Below, one piece after another: positions 7,275 to 15,318 of a stretch of DNA of 30,278 bases (its first letter is position 1; each line of letters opens with the position of its first letter). Below the pieces are notes generated by a model. The model did not search any database, was not told where the DNA came from, and was given only the letters and a program-made list of their open reading frames with translations. The stretch is from a virus: IMG/VR virus record IMGVR_UViG_3300042691_004653, positions 1 to 30,278 of that record. One strand, 5' to 3'. The translations under genes were made by a program, and so were the position numbers.

Positions 7275-9581
7275 TTATAGGCCAATAACAGGTGATGAAA
7301 ATATTGGTGTTGGCTCATTTTGTGCCGTTAAAACTACTGCGCTACTATTTAATGGATCTACTGATTCCGGCACAAACACATTTAAATTTAATATCCTTCG
7401 CAATTTGCATTTTACCAATTTGTTTTTGCCCACCTCATATTCTGATATTTCCAATAATCTCCATTTGATGCCGTTGAAATAAATGGGATTGCGGAAATCC
7501 AATTTGGCAATATCGGTTACATTAATCTGAAAATATGCATCAATGGTCATGGCCTCCTTTGATGTGATTTCTGTAATATACATCAACCAATATTTGTTAA
7601 ATAGATTGTTGGTTGTGTATTGTGTCCATGCCGGAACAGAAGGATTGAATAATTTCCAATACAATTTTTTGGGCATTCCAAATGCAATATCTTCCGTTGG
7701 ATTTATAGGATCATCAATATGTGCCGCAAATGGCCAATATGTTTGGACATTGGCGGAATTGATATCAATGGTGCCATCTGCATCCGGATACAACCACCAT
7801 TCATATCCACCCAAATCCATTTGAATGTAATTGTATTGTGCAATCCTATATCCAATTTTTCCTTCCTGGATAACACCATTCCCCTGCAATTGCCATGTTC
7901 TGCCCAAAACAATATTGGTTCTGTATTGTGACGGAATTAATGTGCCACATTTTGTTGTTACCACCTCATCACCAATACCATAAAAATTCTCTGTATCCCA
8001 AATCCGGGTACCATATTGTTCATTCTCATCTGCTTTATACTGCATGGCCTGTGCCTCATTAGTATTGGCATATTGAAAAATAAATCTCTTTCTGTTATCC
8101 GGATCACCGCATGTTATGTTGATATTCCTGGATCTGTCAATTTTTTGTGACCAATCCACAACATTATTGGTATAAAATGATTCAAATGGCTCAATAATAA
8201 TCACTTTTGGATTTTCCGGTAATGTCATAAAATACAGATTAAACATCTTCTGCAAATCAGATAATAAATCAACCTGTTTAATGGATGGCGGCAATCCTTT
8301 ATCCATTTGAACTAATACCCCTTCAAAACTTAATTTCCTGGCTAAATCAATTTTGATCCAATAATCATCTATACTACCCATAAAATATTCCTGGCCTGTA
8401 CTGCCTGGCGGCCTTATTGCCACAATTTTTAATGTGCCACTTGCCACAATGTTTATTTTCGCTGAAAATCTTATGGTTTGATATCCTGCCAATGTGCTGG
8501 AATAAGTATAAACACATGACACCCCATTTATATCTGTATATAAATTATCTGCGGCATCCCTAATTTCAAATGTAATTGACCAATTATCCGTTAATCCTCC
8601 TGCCCTACTAAAAAAACAAATCACATCATAAACACCTGAATATGATGAACAGGCCGTATATAATCCTGTGGTTGTATTGATTTTGCCACAATCTGAATTA
8701 TAATAATCCCAATCACCTGTTGTGTCTATGTCATAAACAACATCATGTTCATCTACAACAGGTTCACTATCAAAATAAAAATCTCTTTCACTACCAACAA
8801 AACATGTATCCTCTGTATCATCAAATATTACACTATCACCGGAATATGGTATAATTAATTTTTCAAAAATAGTCGAATTGAAAAAATTGGATTGATAGGT
8901 AAAACCATGTTGTGCAAAAATTAAATCAACCATTTTTTTTACATATACACATGGTTTAAATGCCTCCAATGGAATAATCCTATCCATAATGGCTTGTAAC
9001 CATGCAAACAAACCTGCGAATGTTCCGCCATTGCCATTGGAATCCAATTCCTTACAATGCCACAAACCTATATTATCAACCAATGCATATACATATCCAT
9101 CCGCATATGTATTTGAAAAAACACCCGGAAAATCTGCCCTGTTCCATGTGTGATTCATCAAATCAACATCCAATGTATTTACCAACAAAACATCATTGAT
9201 TTTTTTGAAAAATGATACCTCCTCTGCATAAATGGCACATTCATATATTGGTTTATCATCCATAACCTGGATGGATAATAACTGCATGGTACCGGTGAAT
9301 ATTTGCACACCATCATTATACAACCTGCATCTGATTTGTTTATTTGGTGTAAATCCTCCTAAAAATGCCTGTACATTATATGCATGTTTGAATGCCCTGT
9401 TGTTGGTTTCTGTTCCTGGTAATGATATGGTTTTTGAATAACTGCCCTGCCTTTTCGTAATATCGGCCATATCCTGGATGGTATATGTGATGGTGATAAT
9501 GGTTTCTTCTGCCACATCCAAATAATAGAAATCATTATCATTGCCAAATTCAGGCAAACAAATAAATACAATGTTGTTCAT
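7275..9581 (-). CDS. Large tail/baseplate protein (hub or distal tail type)
   Basis: This 768-aa protein has an N-terminal domain with TIQDMADITKRQGSYSKTIS and LPGTETNNRAFKHAYNV, a pattern I know from baseplate/tail proteins of Bacteroidota phages. A beta-rich middle follows (GDWDYYNSDCGKINTTTGLY; about 300-400) that looks like a carbohydrate-binding-like insertion, then a C-terminal part with WSQKIDRSRNINITCGDPDN and FNGIKWRLLEISEYEVGKNK. The latter resembles hub proteins that close the tail tip. The start ATG overlaps the stop of the 9578-10822 gene (ATGA), so they are translationally coupled. Exact role (distal tail, hub or tail-associated) cannot be decided from sequence alone. Confidence 0.7.
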   Translation of the reverse strand: MNNIVFICLPEFGNDNDFYYLDVAEETIITITYTIQDMADITKRQGSYSKTISLPGTETNNRAFKHAYNVQAFLGGFTPNKQIRCRLYNDGVQIFTGTMQLLSIQVMDDKPIYECAIYAEEVSFFKKINDVLLVNTLDVDLMNHTWNRADFPGVFSNTYADGYVYALVDNIGLWHCKELDSNGNGGTFAGLFAWLQAIMDRIIPLEAFKPCVYVKKMVDLIFAQHGFTYQSNFFNSTIFEKLIIPYSGDSVIFDDTEDTCFVGSERDFYFDSEPVVDEHDVVYDIDTTGDWDYYNSDCGKINTTTGLYTACSSYSGVYDVICFFSRAGGLTDNWSITFEIRDAADNLYTDINGVSCVYTYSSTLAGYQTIRFSAKINIVASGTLKIVAIRPPGSTGQEYFMGSIDDYWIKIDLARKLSFEGVLVQMDKGLPPSIKQVDLLSDLQKMFNLYFMTLPENPKVIIIEPFESFYTNNVVDWSQKIDRSRNINITCGDPDNRKRFIFQYANTNEAQAMQYKADENEQYGTRIWDTENFYGIGDEVVTTKCGTLIPSQYRTNIVLGRTWQLQGNGVIQEGKIGYRIAQYNYIQMDLGGYEWWLYPDADGTIDINSANVQTYWPFAAHIDDPINPTEDIAFGMPKKLYWKLFNPSVPAWTQYTTNNLFNKYWLMYITEITSKEAMTIDAYFQINVTDIAKLDFRNPIYFNGIKWRLLEISEYEVGKNKLVKCKLRRILNLNVFVPESVDPLNSSAVVLTAQNEPTPIFSSPVIGL

Positions 9582-10822
9582 ATGGTTCTTACCTTTTCGC
9601 CAAATGCATTAATCTGTAATTGCCGCAATCCATCATTTTTCCTGGTATGGATCGTGTATGAATTATTTTGCAAAATGACAGGTTGCCAGGAAATGGATGG
9701 AACATGAATATACACCTTTGGTGAAAATATTAATTCCTGCAACCAAACAAATTCATCATTACTCAACCAATCTGTATTCAATTCATATTTGATTTGATAT
9801 CTAACATCATTGTTTTCCATCTGTGCATTAAAACCATATACATCCTGGTTTCTTTTAAATCCATTGCGTTCAACATCCATACTGATCCTGCGTTTCATCA
9901 CAAATTCAAATGTATCCCATGATCCATGTTGATTTAAAAACAACAATACCATGTAATGGGCATTGGCCTGTTCATAGGTTGTGGCCAAACATGCTGAATT
10001 GATATTATTATTTGTTGATGTGGTTTTTAAACGGATGGTGAAATTCCTGGATCTCCTGCGACCTGTTACCACACCTGCATTATCCGCCACCAATTCATAA
10101 TCATAATATCCATTTTGGGAAGGAAAACTAATTGAACCAATTTGTGAATCTGATGTTTGCCCTGCCGTTAAATTAAATAATGCCTGGCCTCCAACATCAA
10201 TAATTTGGCTAATTGTGGTGGCATTCCTGTTGATATAAAATGTTCTTGCAATGGCACCTGTATCATCATAATATCTGATTCTAATTGATATGCCTGTTAC
10301 CAATGATGAATCCACAATGGCATGTACAAATTCAGGTGTTGTAAACAATAAATTCCTGGATGATGGCCTATTGGAAAAATGTATATCATTAACACTACCA
10401 ACATTTCCTGTTGTAATAAATCTGTAATTGTTGGCCAACCAATCACCAATGTAATCAATATAATCATTGGATGCCATGGCCGCAAATATTTTACCGGTTA
10501 ATACACCTGTTGCCAATGTTCCATTTGTTTCCTCCCGGAATGTCAAATTGGCCTGTACTGCCCATTGTCCTGTTTGCCATGCGCTTGTAATCTGTGGAAT
10601 TTGCGGAACAAATAATGTTTCAATGATTTTGTTTATTCCAAAAAATCCATATTTATTGCCTGGTGTTGGATCACATTTTAACCTGGCCGAACCAATGGCA
10701 CCCGAAACATCCAAAACATATCTGAAATTGGTGCCTGTCACTAAATTGGATGATACAATAACAGGATCATAATTATTCGTTGCGTTGATTACAGGTAAAT
10801 TCTCTAAAATGGTAATTGCCAT
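9578..10822 (-). CDS. Tail protein of unknown detail
   Basis: This 414-aa protein has no signal peptide or membrane segment and is rich in Asn, Thr, Ile and aromatics. The middle holds SNRPSSRNLLFTTPEFVHAI and beta-type repeats; the end has MKRRISMDVERNGFKRNQDV and SFPSQNGYYDYELVADN lies before it. It is encoded between the gp10-like gene and the large baseplate-like gene and overlaps the latter by an ATGA junction, so its product is very likely part of the tail tip or baseplate. I do not recognise a named family with certainty. Confidence 0.6.
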   Translation of the reverse strand: MAITILENLPVINATNNYDPVIVSSNLVTGTNFRYVLDVSGAIGSARLKCDPTPGNKYGFFGINKIIETLFVPQIPQITSAWQTGQWAVQANLTFREETNGTLATGVLTGKIFAAMASNDYIDYIGDWLANNYRFITTGNVGSVNDIHFSNRPSSRNLLFTTPEFVHAIVDSSLVTGISIRIRYYDDTGAIARTFYINRNATTISQIIDVGGQALFNLTAGQTSDSQIGSISFPSQNGYYDYELVADNAGVVTGRRRSRNFTIRLKTTSTNNNINSACLATTYEQANAHYMVLLFLNQHGSWDTFEFVMKRRISMDVERNGFKRNQDVYGFNAQMENNDVRYQIKYELNTDWLSNDEFVWLQELIFSPKVYIHVPSISWQPVILQNNSYTIHTRKNDGLRQLQINAFGEKVRTI

Positions 10823-10824
10823 GC

Positions 10825-11430
10825 TTATTTTTTTGTTGTGCTTACATTTGTCATTGCGCCAAAAAATCTCAATTTAATTTGTTTGTTATTGGCTAATGCT
10901 ATTTCATTAACCAATTCTTTAATCTTTGCCGGTGTCAATACAGGTTCCACAAATGGCCTGGCCGTTATCCCTCTTTTTTTTGTTCCTGTGGCAATGGCAT
11001 ATGCCGCATTTGTTTTACTGCGTTCTGCATCTGTATCATCAAAATCATTAATTGTAACCGGTTTATCCGTTATCCATTTTTTAATTGCCCTAATATGATT
11101 GGCGGATGGCCGTATATATCGGAATGAATATGGATATCCTCTTTTAAAATCAACACCATCAACACCATAATTCACATATTTCCAATAATAATCCCCTATA
11201 ATTTCAATTTTTACTTTGTCCTGTTCCGGTGCAAATTCTTTTGGTTTAATAGATTGCATTAGATTTAATGTGGCCTTTGAATCATTTTGATTCAACACCT
11301 GTTGCATTTCCTCAACTACATCCCGGCACCATCTCAAAATGGCATTATATGATTCATTGTAATTGGCCTGGTGTACATTGGTAACATTGGTGCCATAATT
11401 CTGTAATTCAGATAATATTTCAACCTTCAT
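10825..11430 (-). CDS. HK97 gp10-like neck/tail completion protein
   Basis: This 201-aa protein carries two features typical of the gp10-like family that joins head and tail: DYYWKYVNYGVDGVDF (about 81-96) and the late ITARPFVEPVLTPAKIKEL (about 154-172). The N-terminal part is helical (NESYNAILRWCRDVVEEMQQ). Members of this family act in the head-tail neck or in tail completion. It begins 2 nt after the stop of the upstream chaperone-like frame and ends 2 nt before the next tail gene, so the three are in one operon. Confidence 0.68.
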   Translation of the reverse strand: MKVEILSELQNYGTNVTNVHQANYNESYNAILRWCRDVVEEMQQVLNQNDSKATLNLMQSIKPKEFAPEQDKVKIEIIGDYYWKYVNYGVDGVDFKRGYPYSFRYIRPSANHIRAIKKWITDKPVTINDFDDTDAERSKTNAAYAIATGTKKRGITARPFVEPVLTPAKIKELVNEIALANNKQIKLRFFGAMTNVSTTKK

Positions 11431-11432
11431 GC

Positions 11433-11753
11433 CTATAAATAGGTTTTTTCAAATTGTTGTGCATTATTACCCCTGTCAATATCCCTCCATATCATAAATG
11501 CATTCAAAAACTCAATGGCCGATAATTTAAAATATGCATCCATCCTGATGTAATCATATCCTGCCATTTTATATGCCACACCCAACCAACCATATGTTGG
11601 CCGTTTTATTCCCTGTCCATTGTCCTGTTCCTCATCTCCCTCTGTAAAACATCCTTCAAACTCTTGTGTAAAATTTCTGAAAATCCCAAAAAAAAACCAA
11701 TGTATCCCATGACATCCACAATATTGGCATTTAAAAATTGTTCTGCCCTCCAT
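11433..11753 (-). CDS. Downstream frame of the tail assembly chaperone-like gene (probable -1 frameshift extension)
   Basis: The frame open from 11753 to 11433 overlaps the 185-aa gene by 148 nt and reads one base behind it. Used after a -1 slip at the T9 run (11696-11688, minus strand), it adds GIFRNFTQEFEGCFTEGD and on to RPTYGWLGVAYKMAGYDY and AIEFLNAFMIWRDI, giving a fused product of 243 aa. The ATG at 11753 sits inside the first gene with no leader of the local type, so independent translation is unlikely. The YGW...LA/MA...I...E..F pattern resembles the C-terminal part of tail-chaperone-like proteins of Bacteroidota phages as I remember them. A homopolymer error in assembly could produce the same picture. 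Confidence 0.62.
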   Translation of the reverse strand: MEGRTIFKCQYCGCHGIHWFFFGIFRNFTQEFEGCFTEGDEEQDNGQGIKRPTYGWLGVAYKMAGYDYIRMDAYFKLSAIEFLNAFMIWRDIDRGNNAQQFEKTYL

Positions 11754-12163
11754 TTGTGATCATTGGCATTGTATGATTCCGGATACCATTTTAGGAATAA
11801 ACATTTGAATGATAATGTGGCCAATATATTTTGCATATTCCTATTGATGTTGGCAAAATCATTCAAATCATAATTTAACACCTCTATCAATTGCCCTGCC
11901 GTACATTCATTAAAATCATGAACCATTTTGAATGTTAAATTGCCAATGGTGATATGGTTTTTTATTGGTGCCGTTTTTACCTGCTCATGCACTTGTGTTA
12001 CTTTATCAAATATATGATTTACATATTCCTGTTTCAATTTTAACACCTCTTCAAATGATATCCCCGAAATAATAGCCACACATGACAATTTTTTATGGTA
12101 ATCATCCAAATTATCATTATCCAAAATGGTCAATATGCGTTGGTATTGTTTTAATGTCATCAT
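11606..12163 (-). CDS. Tail assembly chaperone-like protein (upstream frame)
   Basis: This 185-aa, mostly helical protein starts MMTLKQYQRILTILDNDNLD and overlaps the stop of the glycosyltransferase upstream (ATGA). Near the C-terminus it has IVDVMGYIGFFLGFSEILHK, and the codons GGT TTT TTT TTG of that GFFL contain nine consecutive T. Tail assembly chaperones in siphoviruses are often made as a short form and a longer -1 frameshifted form, in lambda called G and G-T. Size, helical character, the slippery run and a second frame immediately behind fit this. In lambda the pair lies just before the tape measure; here four genes start between them, which is unusual. Assignment is by analogy. Confidence 0.6.
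   Translation of the reverse strand: MMTLKQYQRILTILDNDNLDDYHKKLSCVAIISGISFEEVLKLKQEYVNHIFDKVTQVHEQVKTAPIKNHITIGNLTFKMVHDFNECTAGQLIEVLNYDLNDFANINRNMQNILATLSFKCLFLKWYPESYNANDHKWRAEQFLNANIVDVMGYIGFFLGFSEILHKSLKDVLQREMRNRTMDRE
11688..11696 (-). other. T9 slippery site for -1 frameshift
   Basis: Nine T on the minus strand in the context GGT TTT TTT TTG of the upstream frame allow tandem slippage of two Phe codons by one base, after which the ribosome reads TTT GGG ATT in the downstream frame. The fusion reading from 12163 to 11433 with one base re-read gives a whole number of codons (244). Confidence 0.6.
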
Positions 12164-12861
12164 TTCAAACTATCTAAATATGACCATAATTTATTTGCAT
12201 CTGCAATCCGTTCCGGCCTTAAATTCATGTATTTCTGTTCCACCTGGTTATCCTTTGCCCTCTGTAATCTTTCCTCATGCGTTTGATCCAATGGATGTTT
12301 ACCTGCCGTAAAATGCATATGTTCTGTATAAATAGGAATGTGGTGAAATCTGCCAATCATTGTGGCCACCTCATTTATCCAGGTATCACAATAATCTGCC
12401 TCAAAATATGGCGGCAAAAAATAACCAACTACATCAATCCATCTTTTGTGCAAAAAACCATGCGTTCCAAATCTGCCTTTTGGATGTATGCCATCATATC
12501 CAAATGCAAATGAAATTTTATCCGGAATGGAATTAAAATGATCTCTTACCATTTCATCCCATCTGTTGGTTCTGATTCGTATATCATCCCCACATTGCAT
12601 AAAAATATCCGCATCCGATATCTCAACACATTTGTTCCACATATCCGACAAAACGATTCTTTGACCAATCACCCATTTAATCTGTGGCCATGTTTGATGT
12701 AAATGTTCCGCCATTTTTTTGGATTTCTCATCATCATCATCAATGTAAAATATTGGCTCAATGAATGTTGGTGCAATGGCATTGGCCATGGCCTCAACTA
12801 TACATTCCATCATTGATTTTGGCCGGTTCCTGGTTGGTATGCAAATGGCTATTTTTTCCAT
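12160..12861 (-). CDS. GT-A (GT2-like) glycosyltransferase
   Basis: This 233-aa protein starts MEKIAICIPTRNRPKSMMEC, the classic opening of a GT-A nucleotide-sugar transferase, and has GDD at about 91-93 (MQCGDDIRIRTNRWDEM) in the place of the metal-binding DxD. Later IHPKGRFGTHGFLHKRW and YFEADYCDTWINEVA resemble acceptor-side motifs. I use ATG 12861 rather than the TTG at 12876, because the ATG gives a normal GT2 N-terminus and lies 12 nt after the stop of the epimerase gene. It is the last gene of the four-gene sugar cassette, and its stop overlaps the start of the tail chaperone-like gene. Donor and acceptor are unknown. Confidence 0.78.
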   Translation of the reverse strand: MEKIAICIPTRNRPKSMMECIVEAMANAIAPTFIEPIFYIDDDDEKSKKMAEHLHQTWPQIKWVIGQRIVLSDMWNKCVEISDADIFMQCGDDIRIRTNRWDEMVRDHFNSIPDKISFAFGYDGIHPKGRFGTHGFLHKRWIDVVGYFLPPYFEADYCDTWINEVATMIGRFHHIPIYTEHMHFTAGKHPLDQTHEERLQRAKDNQVEQKYMNLRPERIADANKLWSYLDSLK

Positions 12862-12872
12862 ATCCAAAATCT

Positions 12873-13886
12873 TCAATTTGCGGCATTCATTTTAATCCAA
12901 TGGTATAAATCCCCTATGCCATCCCTTAAATTCATCTGTGCGTTCCATTTTAACAAATCCCCTGCCTTTTTGCAATCACCATACCTGGCAACATCTCCAA
13001 CCGGATCATCATTGTTGCCATAATTGATTTGGCATTCAACACCTGTTTGGGATTCTGATATTTCTTTTATGATTTCTGCCACATGGCGAATGGTTATTGG
13101 TGTTTCAGATCCAATCATTATTTCCTCATAATTCGACCATGTAAAATCAGGCACCATCAAAACATTATTATCCATGGCCTTTTCAATGGCATCCACCACA
13201 TCCCCAACATGGACAAAATCTCTCACCTGGTTTCCGTTGCCCCATACATCCAATTTTGTTGGATCCTGTATTGCCTTTGAAATCAATGCCGGAATCACCT
13301 GTGGTGCCTTGCTATAATCACAATACCGGCCATATACATTATGCAACATCAATGTAATGGTTTGTATGCCTGTCAATTCTGCCAACATTTGGAATCCAAT
13401 ATTGCCCATCAATTTTGACCAACCATATCCTGATTCCGGATGTGCCGGATACAAATCCGTTTCCACCAATGGCCATGGATTTACATCATTCTGCAAAAAT
13501 TTTGGGAATGAACATGCCGTTCCAACATATATGATTTTTTTTAACCTATGGTTGCCCATACTGATGGCATTGATGACATTGGTATTGATCAATAAATTTT
13601 GATTAAATACCGCCAACTGATTATCAAACACATAATTCACACCACCAACAACATCCGCCAAATGAATCAATATATCTGCCTCATTCAACCAATTATCCAA
13701 TGATCCTGGTTTGCTTAAATCCATGGTGATGAAATGATCAATAATACATTGGCCATCATCCATTATATGTTCCAATTTGCCCCTGGATAAATCATCAATT
13801 CCAATGACCTGGTGATTATCTGCCACCAATGACCGGATTAAATTTGAACCAATCATTCCACATGCCCCTGTTACAATTATTCTCAT
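12873..13886 (-). CDS. NAD(P)-dependent nucleotide-sugar epimerase/dehydratase (extended SDR)
   Basis: This 337-aa protein belongs to the extended short-chain dehydrogenase family acting on nucleotide sugars. It has GACGMIG (residues 7-13; GxxGxxG cofactor loop), HLADVVGGVNYV, GTACSFPKF, the catalytic Tyr154-x3-Lys158 in ESGYGWSKLMG, and LDVWGNGNQVRDFVHVGDVV near the C-terminus. The pattern GTACSFPK... HPESGYGWSK... LHNVYG is closest to GDP-mannose 3,5-epimerase and GDP-fucose synthase enzymes, which would make a GDP-linked sugar for the neighbouring transferases; this exact assignment is tentative. Its ATG overlaps the methyltransferase stop (ATGA). Confidence 0.82.
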   Translation of the reverse strand: MRIIVTGACGMIGSNLIRSLVADNHQVIGIDDLSRGKLEHIMDDGQCIIDHFITMDLSKPGSLDNWLNEADILIHLADVVGGVNYVFDNQLAVFNQNLLINTNVINAISMGNHRLKKIIYVGTACSFPKFLQNDVNPWPLVETDLYPAHPESGYGWSKLMGNIGFQMLAELTGIQTITLMLHNVYGRYCDYSKAPQVIPALISKAIQDPTKLDVWGNGNQVRDFVHVGDVVDAIEKAMDNNVLMVPDFTWSNYEEIMIGSETPITIRHVAEIIKEISESQTGVECQINYGNNDDPVGDVARYGDCKKAGDLLKWNAQMNLRDGIGDLYHWIKMNAAN

Positions 13887-14515
13887 TGCATTATTGATAA
13901 ATATGGTTTAACTAATAAAAAAGATTTTTTTGATTTACAGATTACACCCAATCCTGCTGAATGATCAAATGCAAATTTGTATGGCTCATCCAATTCATTA
14001 AAGAATCGGCCAACATCATCCGGAAATGAATGTGTATCATGGAACAAAATGGCACCATCACTATGGACAAATTTTGACCATTTCTCATAATCATTTTTGA
14101 CTGCCTCATATGTATGTAATCCATCTATGTGCAAAATGTCAATTGGTTTTGTCCATGTGGCGGCAACATCATCAAAATATCCTTTGATGATTTCAACTGA
14201 ATTGTTTTTATGTGCCTTTTTAATCTGTTGATGGATTTTTGTAACATGATCATATGCATCCGAATGGTACCCGGCATGGGCATCACCTTCAAATGCATCA
14301 ATACCATATACTTTTCCGATTTTCAACATTCCCCATATAAAGGTGCTGAATCCATAATCCACACCTAAATCAACAATGGTTTTTGGTTTTAATGCAAATT
14401 GCAATGACAATGCAAATTTGGCATGTCCAATCCATGCGGATGGTTTTTGCGTTATCAATTCATAATATGCCTTCATCTGCTTTTCGATCTGTTCCCTTTC
14501 TTTATTGTATCCCAT
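13883..14515 (-). CDS. Class I SAM-dependent methyltransferase, probably sugar O-methyltransferase
   Basis: This 210-aa protein has the SAM-binding motif TIVDLGVDYGFST (about 46-58), an acidic end of strand 2 at GKVYGIDAFEGDAH (about 67-80), and PIDILHIDGLHTYEAVKNDY (about 124-143) with ILFHDTHSF after it. That last pair is characteristic of methyltransferases of the Methyltransf_24 / cephalosporin-hydroxylase type, several of which methylate sugars. Its neighbours are two glycosyltransferases and an epimerase, so a sugar O-methyl capping role is a sensible inference. It starts 6 nt after the stop of the glycosyltransferase 14521-15297 and ends overlapping the epimerase start. Confidence 0.75.
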   Translation of the reverse strand: MGYNKEREQIEKQMKAYYELITQKPSAWIGHAKFALSLQFALKPKTIVDLGVDYGFSTFIWGMLKIGKVYGIDAFEGDAHAGYHSDAYDHVTKIHQQIKKAHKNNSVEIIKGYFDDVAATWTKPIDILHIDGLHTYEAVKNDYEKWSKFVHSDGAILFHDTHSFPDDVGRFFNELDEPYKFAFDHSAGLGVICKSKKSFLLVKPYLSIMQ

Positions 14516-14520
14516 AATTA

Positions 14521-15297
14521 TTATTTTGAAATGATTGTATCTGTGATCCCATCATATCGTTTTTTCAATGATGATGAATGGTTGCATGTTGCCAGGTAAT
14601 TTTTATATTCTTCATCCCTTTCCAATAATTCATCTGTGAAATAGTATGGAATATGGCGGCATTCATACGGATGTTGCATTCTAACACCACCAATGCCTGG
14701 ATTTGCGCCATTGTTTTGATCTGTTACATCATATAATGCAAATGTTGTATCCACCGGTGCCAATTGTACCCCATTGATTTTTGGTTGCTCATGGTACCTC
14801 AATTCCATGTTGGTAAAATATTTGGAATCCCAATTGACATCATCAACCCTAATGCCTAATCCAACTTTGGTTCTGTATCCAATTTTGGCACCTGTAAATG
14901 GATCACCATTCCTGCCCTGGTAATCATATTTTCCCCATGGCAATTTTTGGTATTCATCAACCATGGCATCCAATGTATCCTTTGGCAATCCTGCCAAATC
15001 TAAATCCGGATCAGTTACCACATAATACCTGCATTTTAATTCATTGATTATTTGTTTTGGCAATTCAATCATCCATGGTGCATAATGCCCCAAATTATAT
15101 TTCATCCGGATGACATTGACATTTTTTGATAATCTCAATGAATGATACCAATCCAACAAAGGGAAATAATCTGAATTGTTATCCACAATGAATATTTGCC
15201 CAACATTTTTCCACCTGGACAATATTTGAATCATGTGTTTTGGATAACTCAACAAATTGAAATTGTTGATTATAATGGGAATTTGCTTTGAATACAT
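14521..15297 (-). CDS. GT-A glycosyltransferase-like protein
   Basis: This 258-aa protein has a GT-A N-terminal half: IPIIINNFNLL at 7-15, VDNNSDY at 38-44, and the metal-binding style DPDLD at 96-100 (YVVTDPDLDLAGLP). The C-terminal half has LAPVDTTFALYDVT, which fits the second acidic site, and PYECRHIPYYF. It opens the four-gene sugar cassette directly after the large terminase gene, and a promoter-like TAAATTTG box (15318-15311) lies 13 nt before its ATG. Family-level assignment is good; the sugar and acceptor are not known. Confidence 0.72.
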   Translation of the reverse strand: MYSKQIPIIINNFNLLSYPKHMIQILSRWKNVGQIFIVDNNSDYFPLLDWYHSLRLSKNVNVIRMKYNLGHYAPWMIELPKQIINELKCRYYVVTDPDLDLAGLPKDTLDAMVDEYQKLPWGKYDYQGRNGDPFTGAKIGYRTKVGLGIRVDDVNWDSKYFTNMELRYHEQPKINGVQLAPVDTTFALYDVTDQNNGANPGIGGVRMQHPYECRHIPYYFTDELLERDEEYKNYLATCNHSSSLKKRYDGITDTIISK

Positions 15298-15310
15298 AAT
15301 AGGTTTTGCA

Positions 15311-15318
15311 CAAATTTA
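15311..15318 (-). promoter_or_regulatory. Promoter-like -7 box (TAAATTTG) before the sugar cassette
   Basis: On the minus strand TAAATTTG fits the Bacteroidota -7 consensus TAnnTTTG. It overlaps the terminase stop and ends 13 nt before the start codon at 15297. Downstream it reads TGCAAAAC, identical to the sequence after the box at 23187-23180. No -33 TTTG was found at the right distance, so this may be a weak or activator-dependent promoter. Confidence 0.4.
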
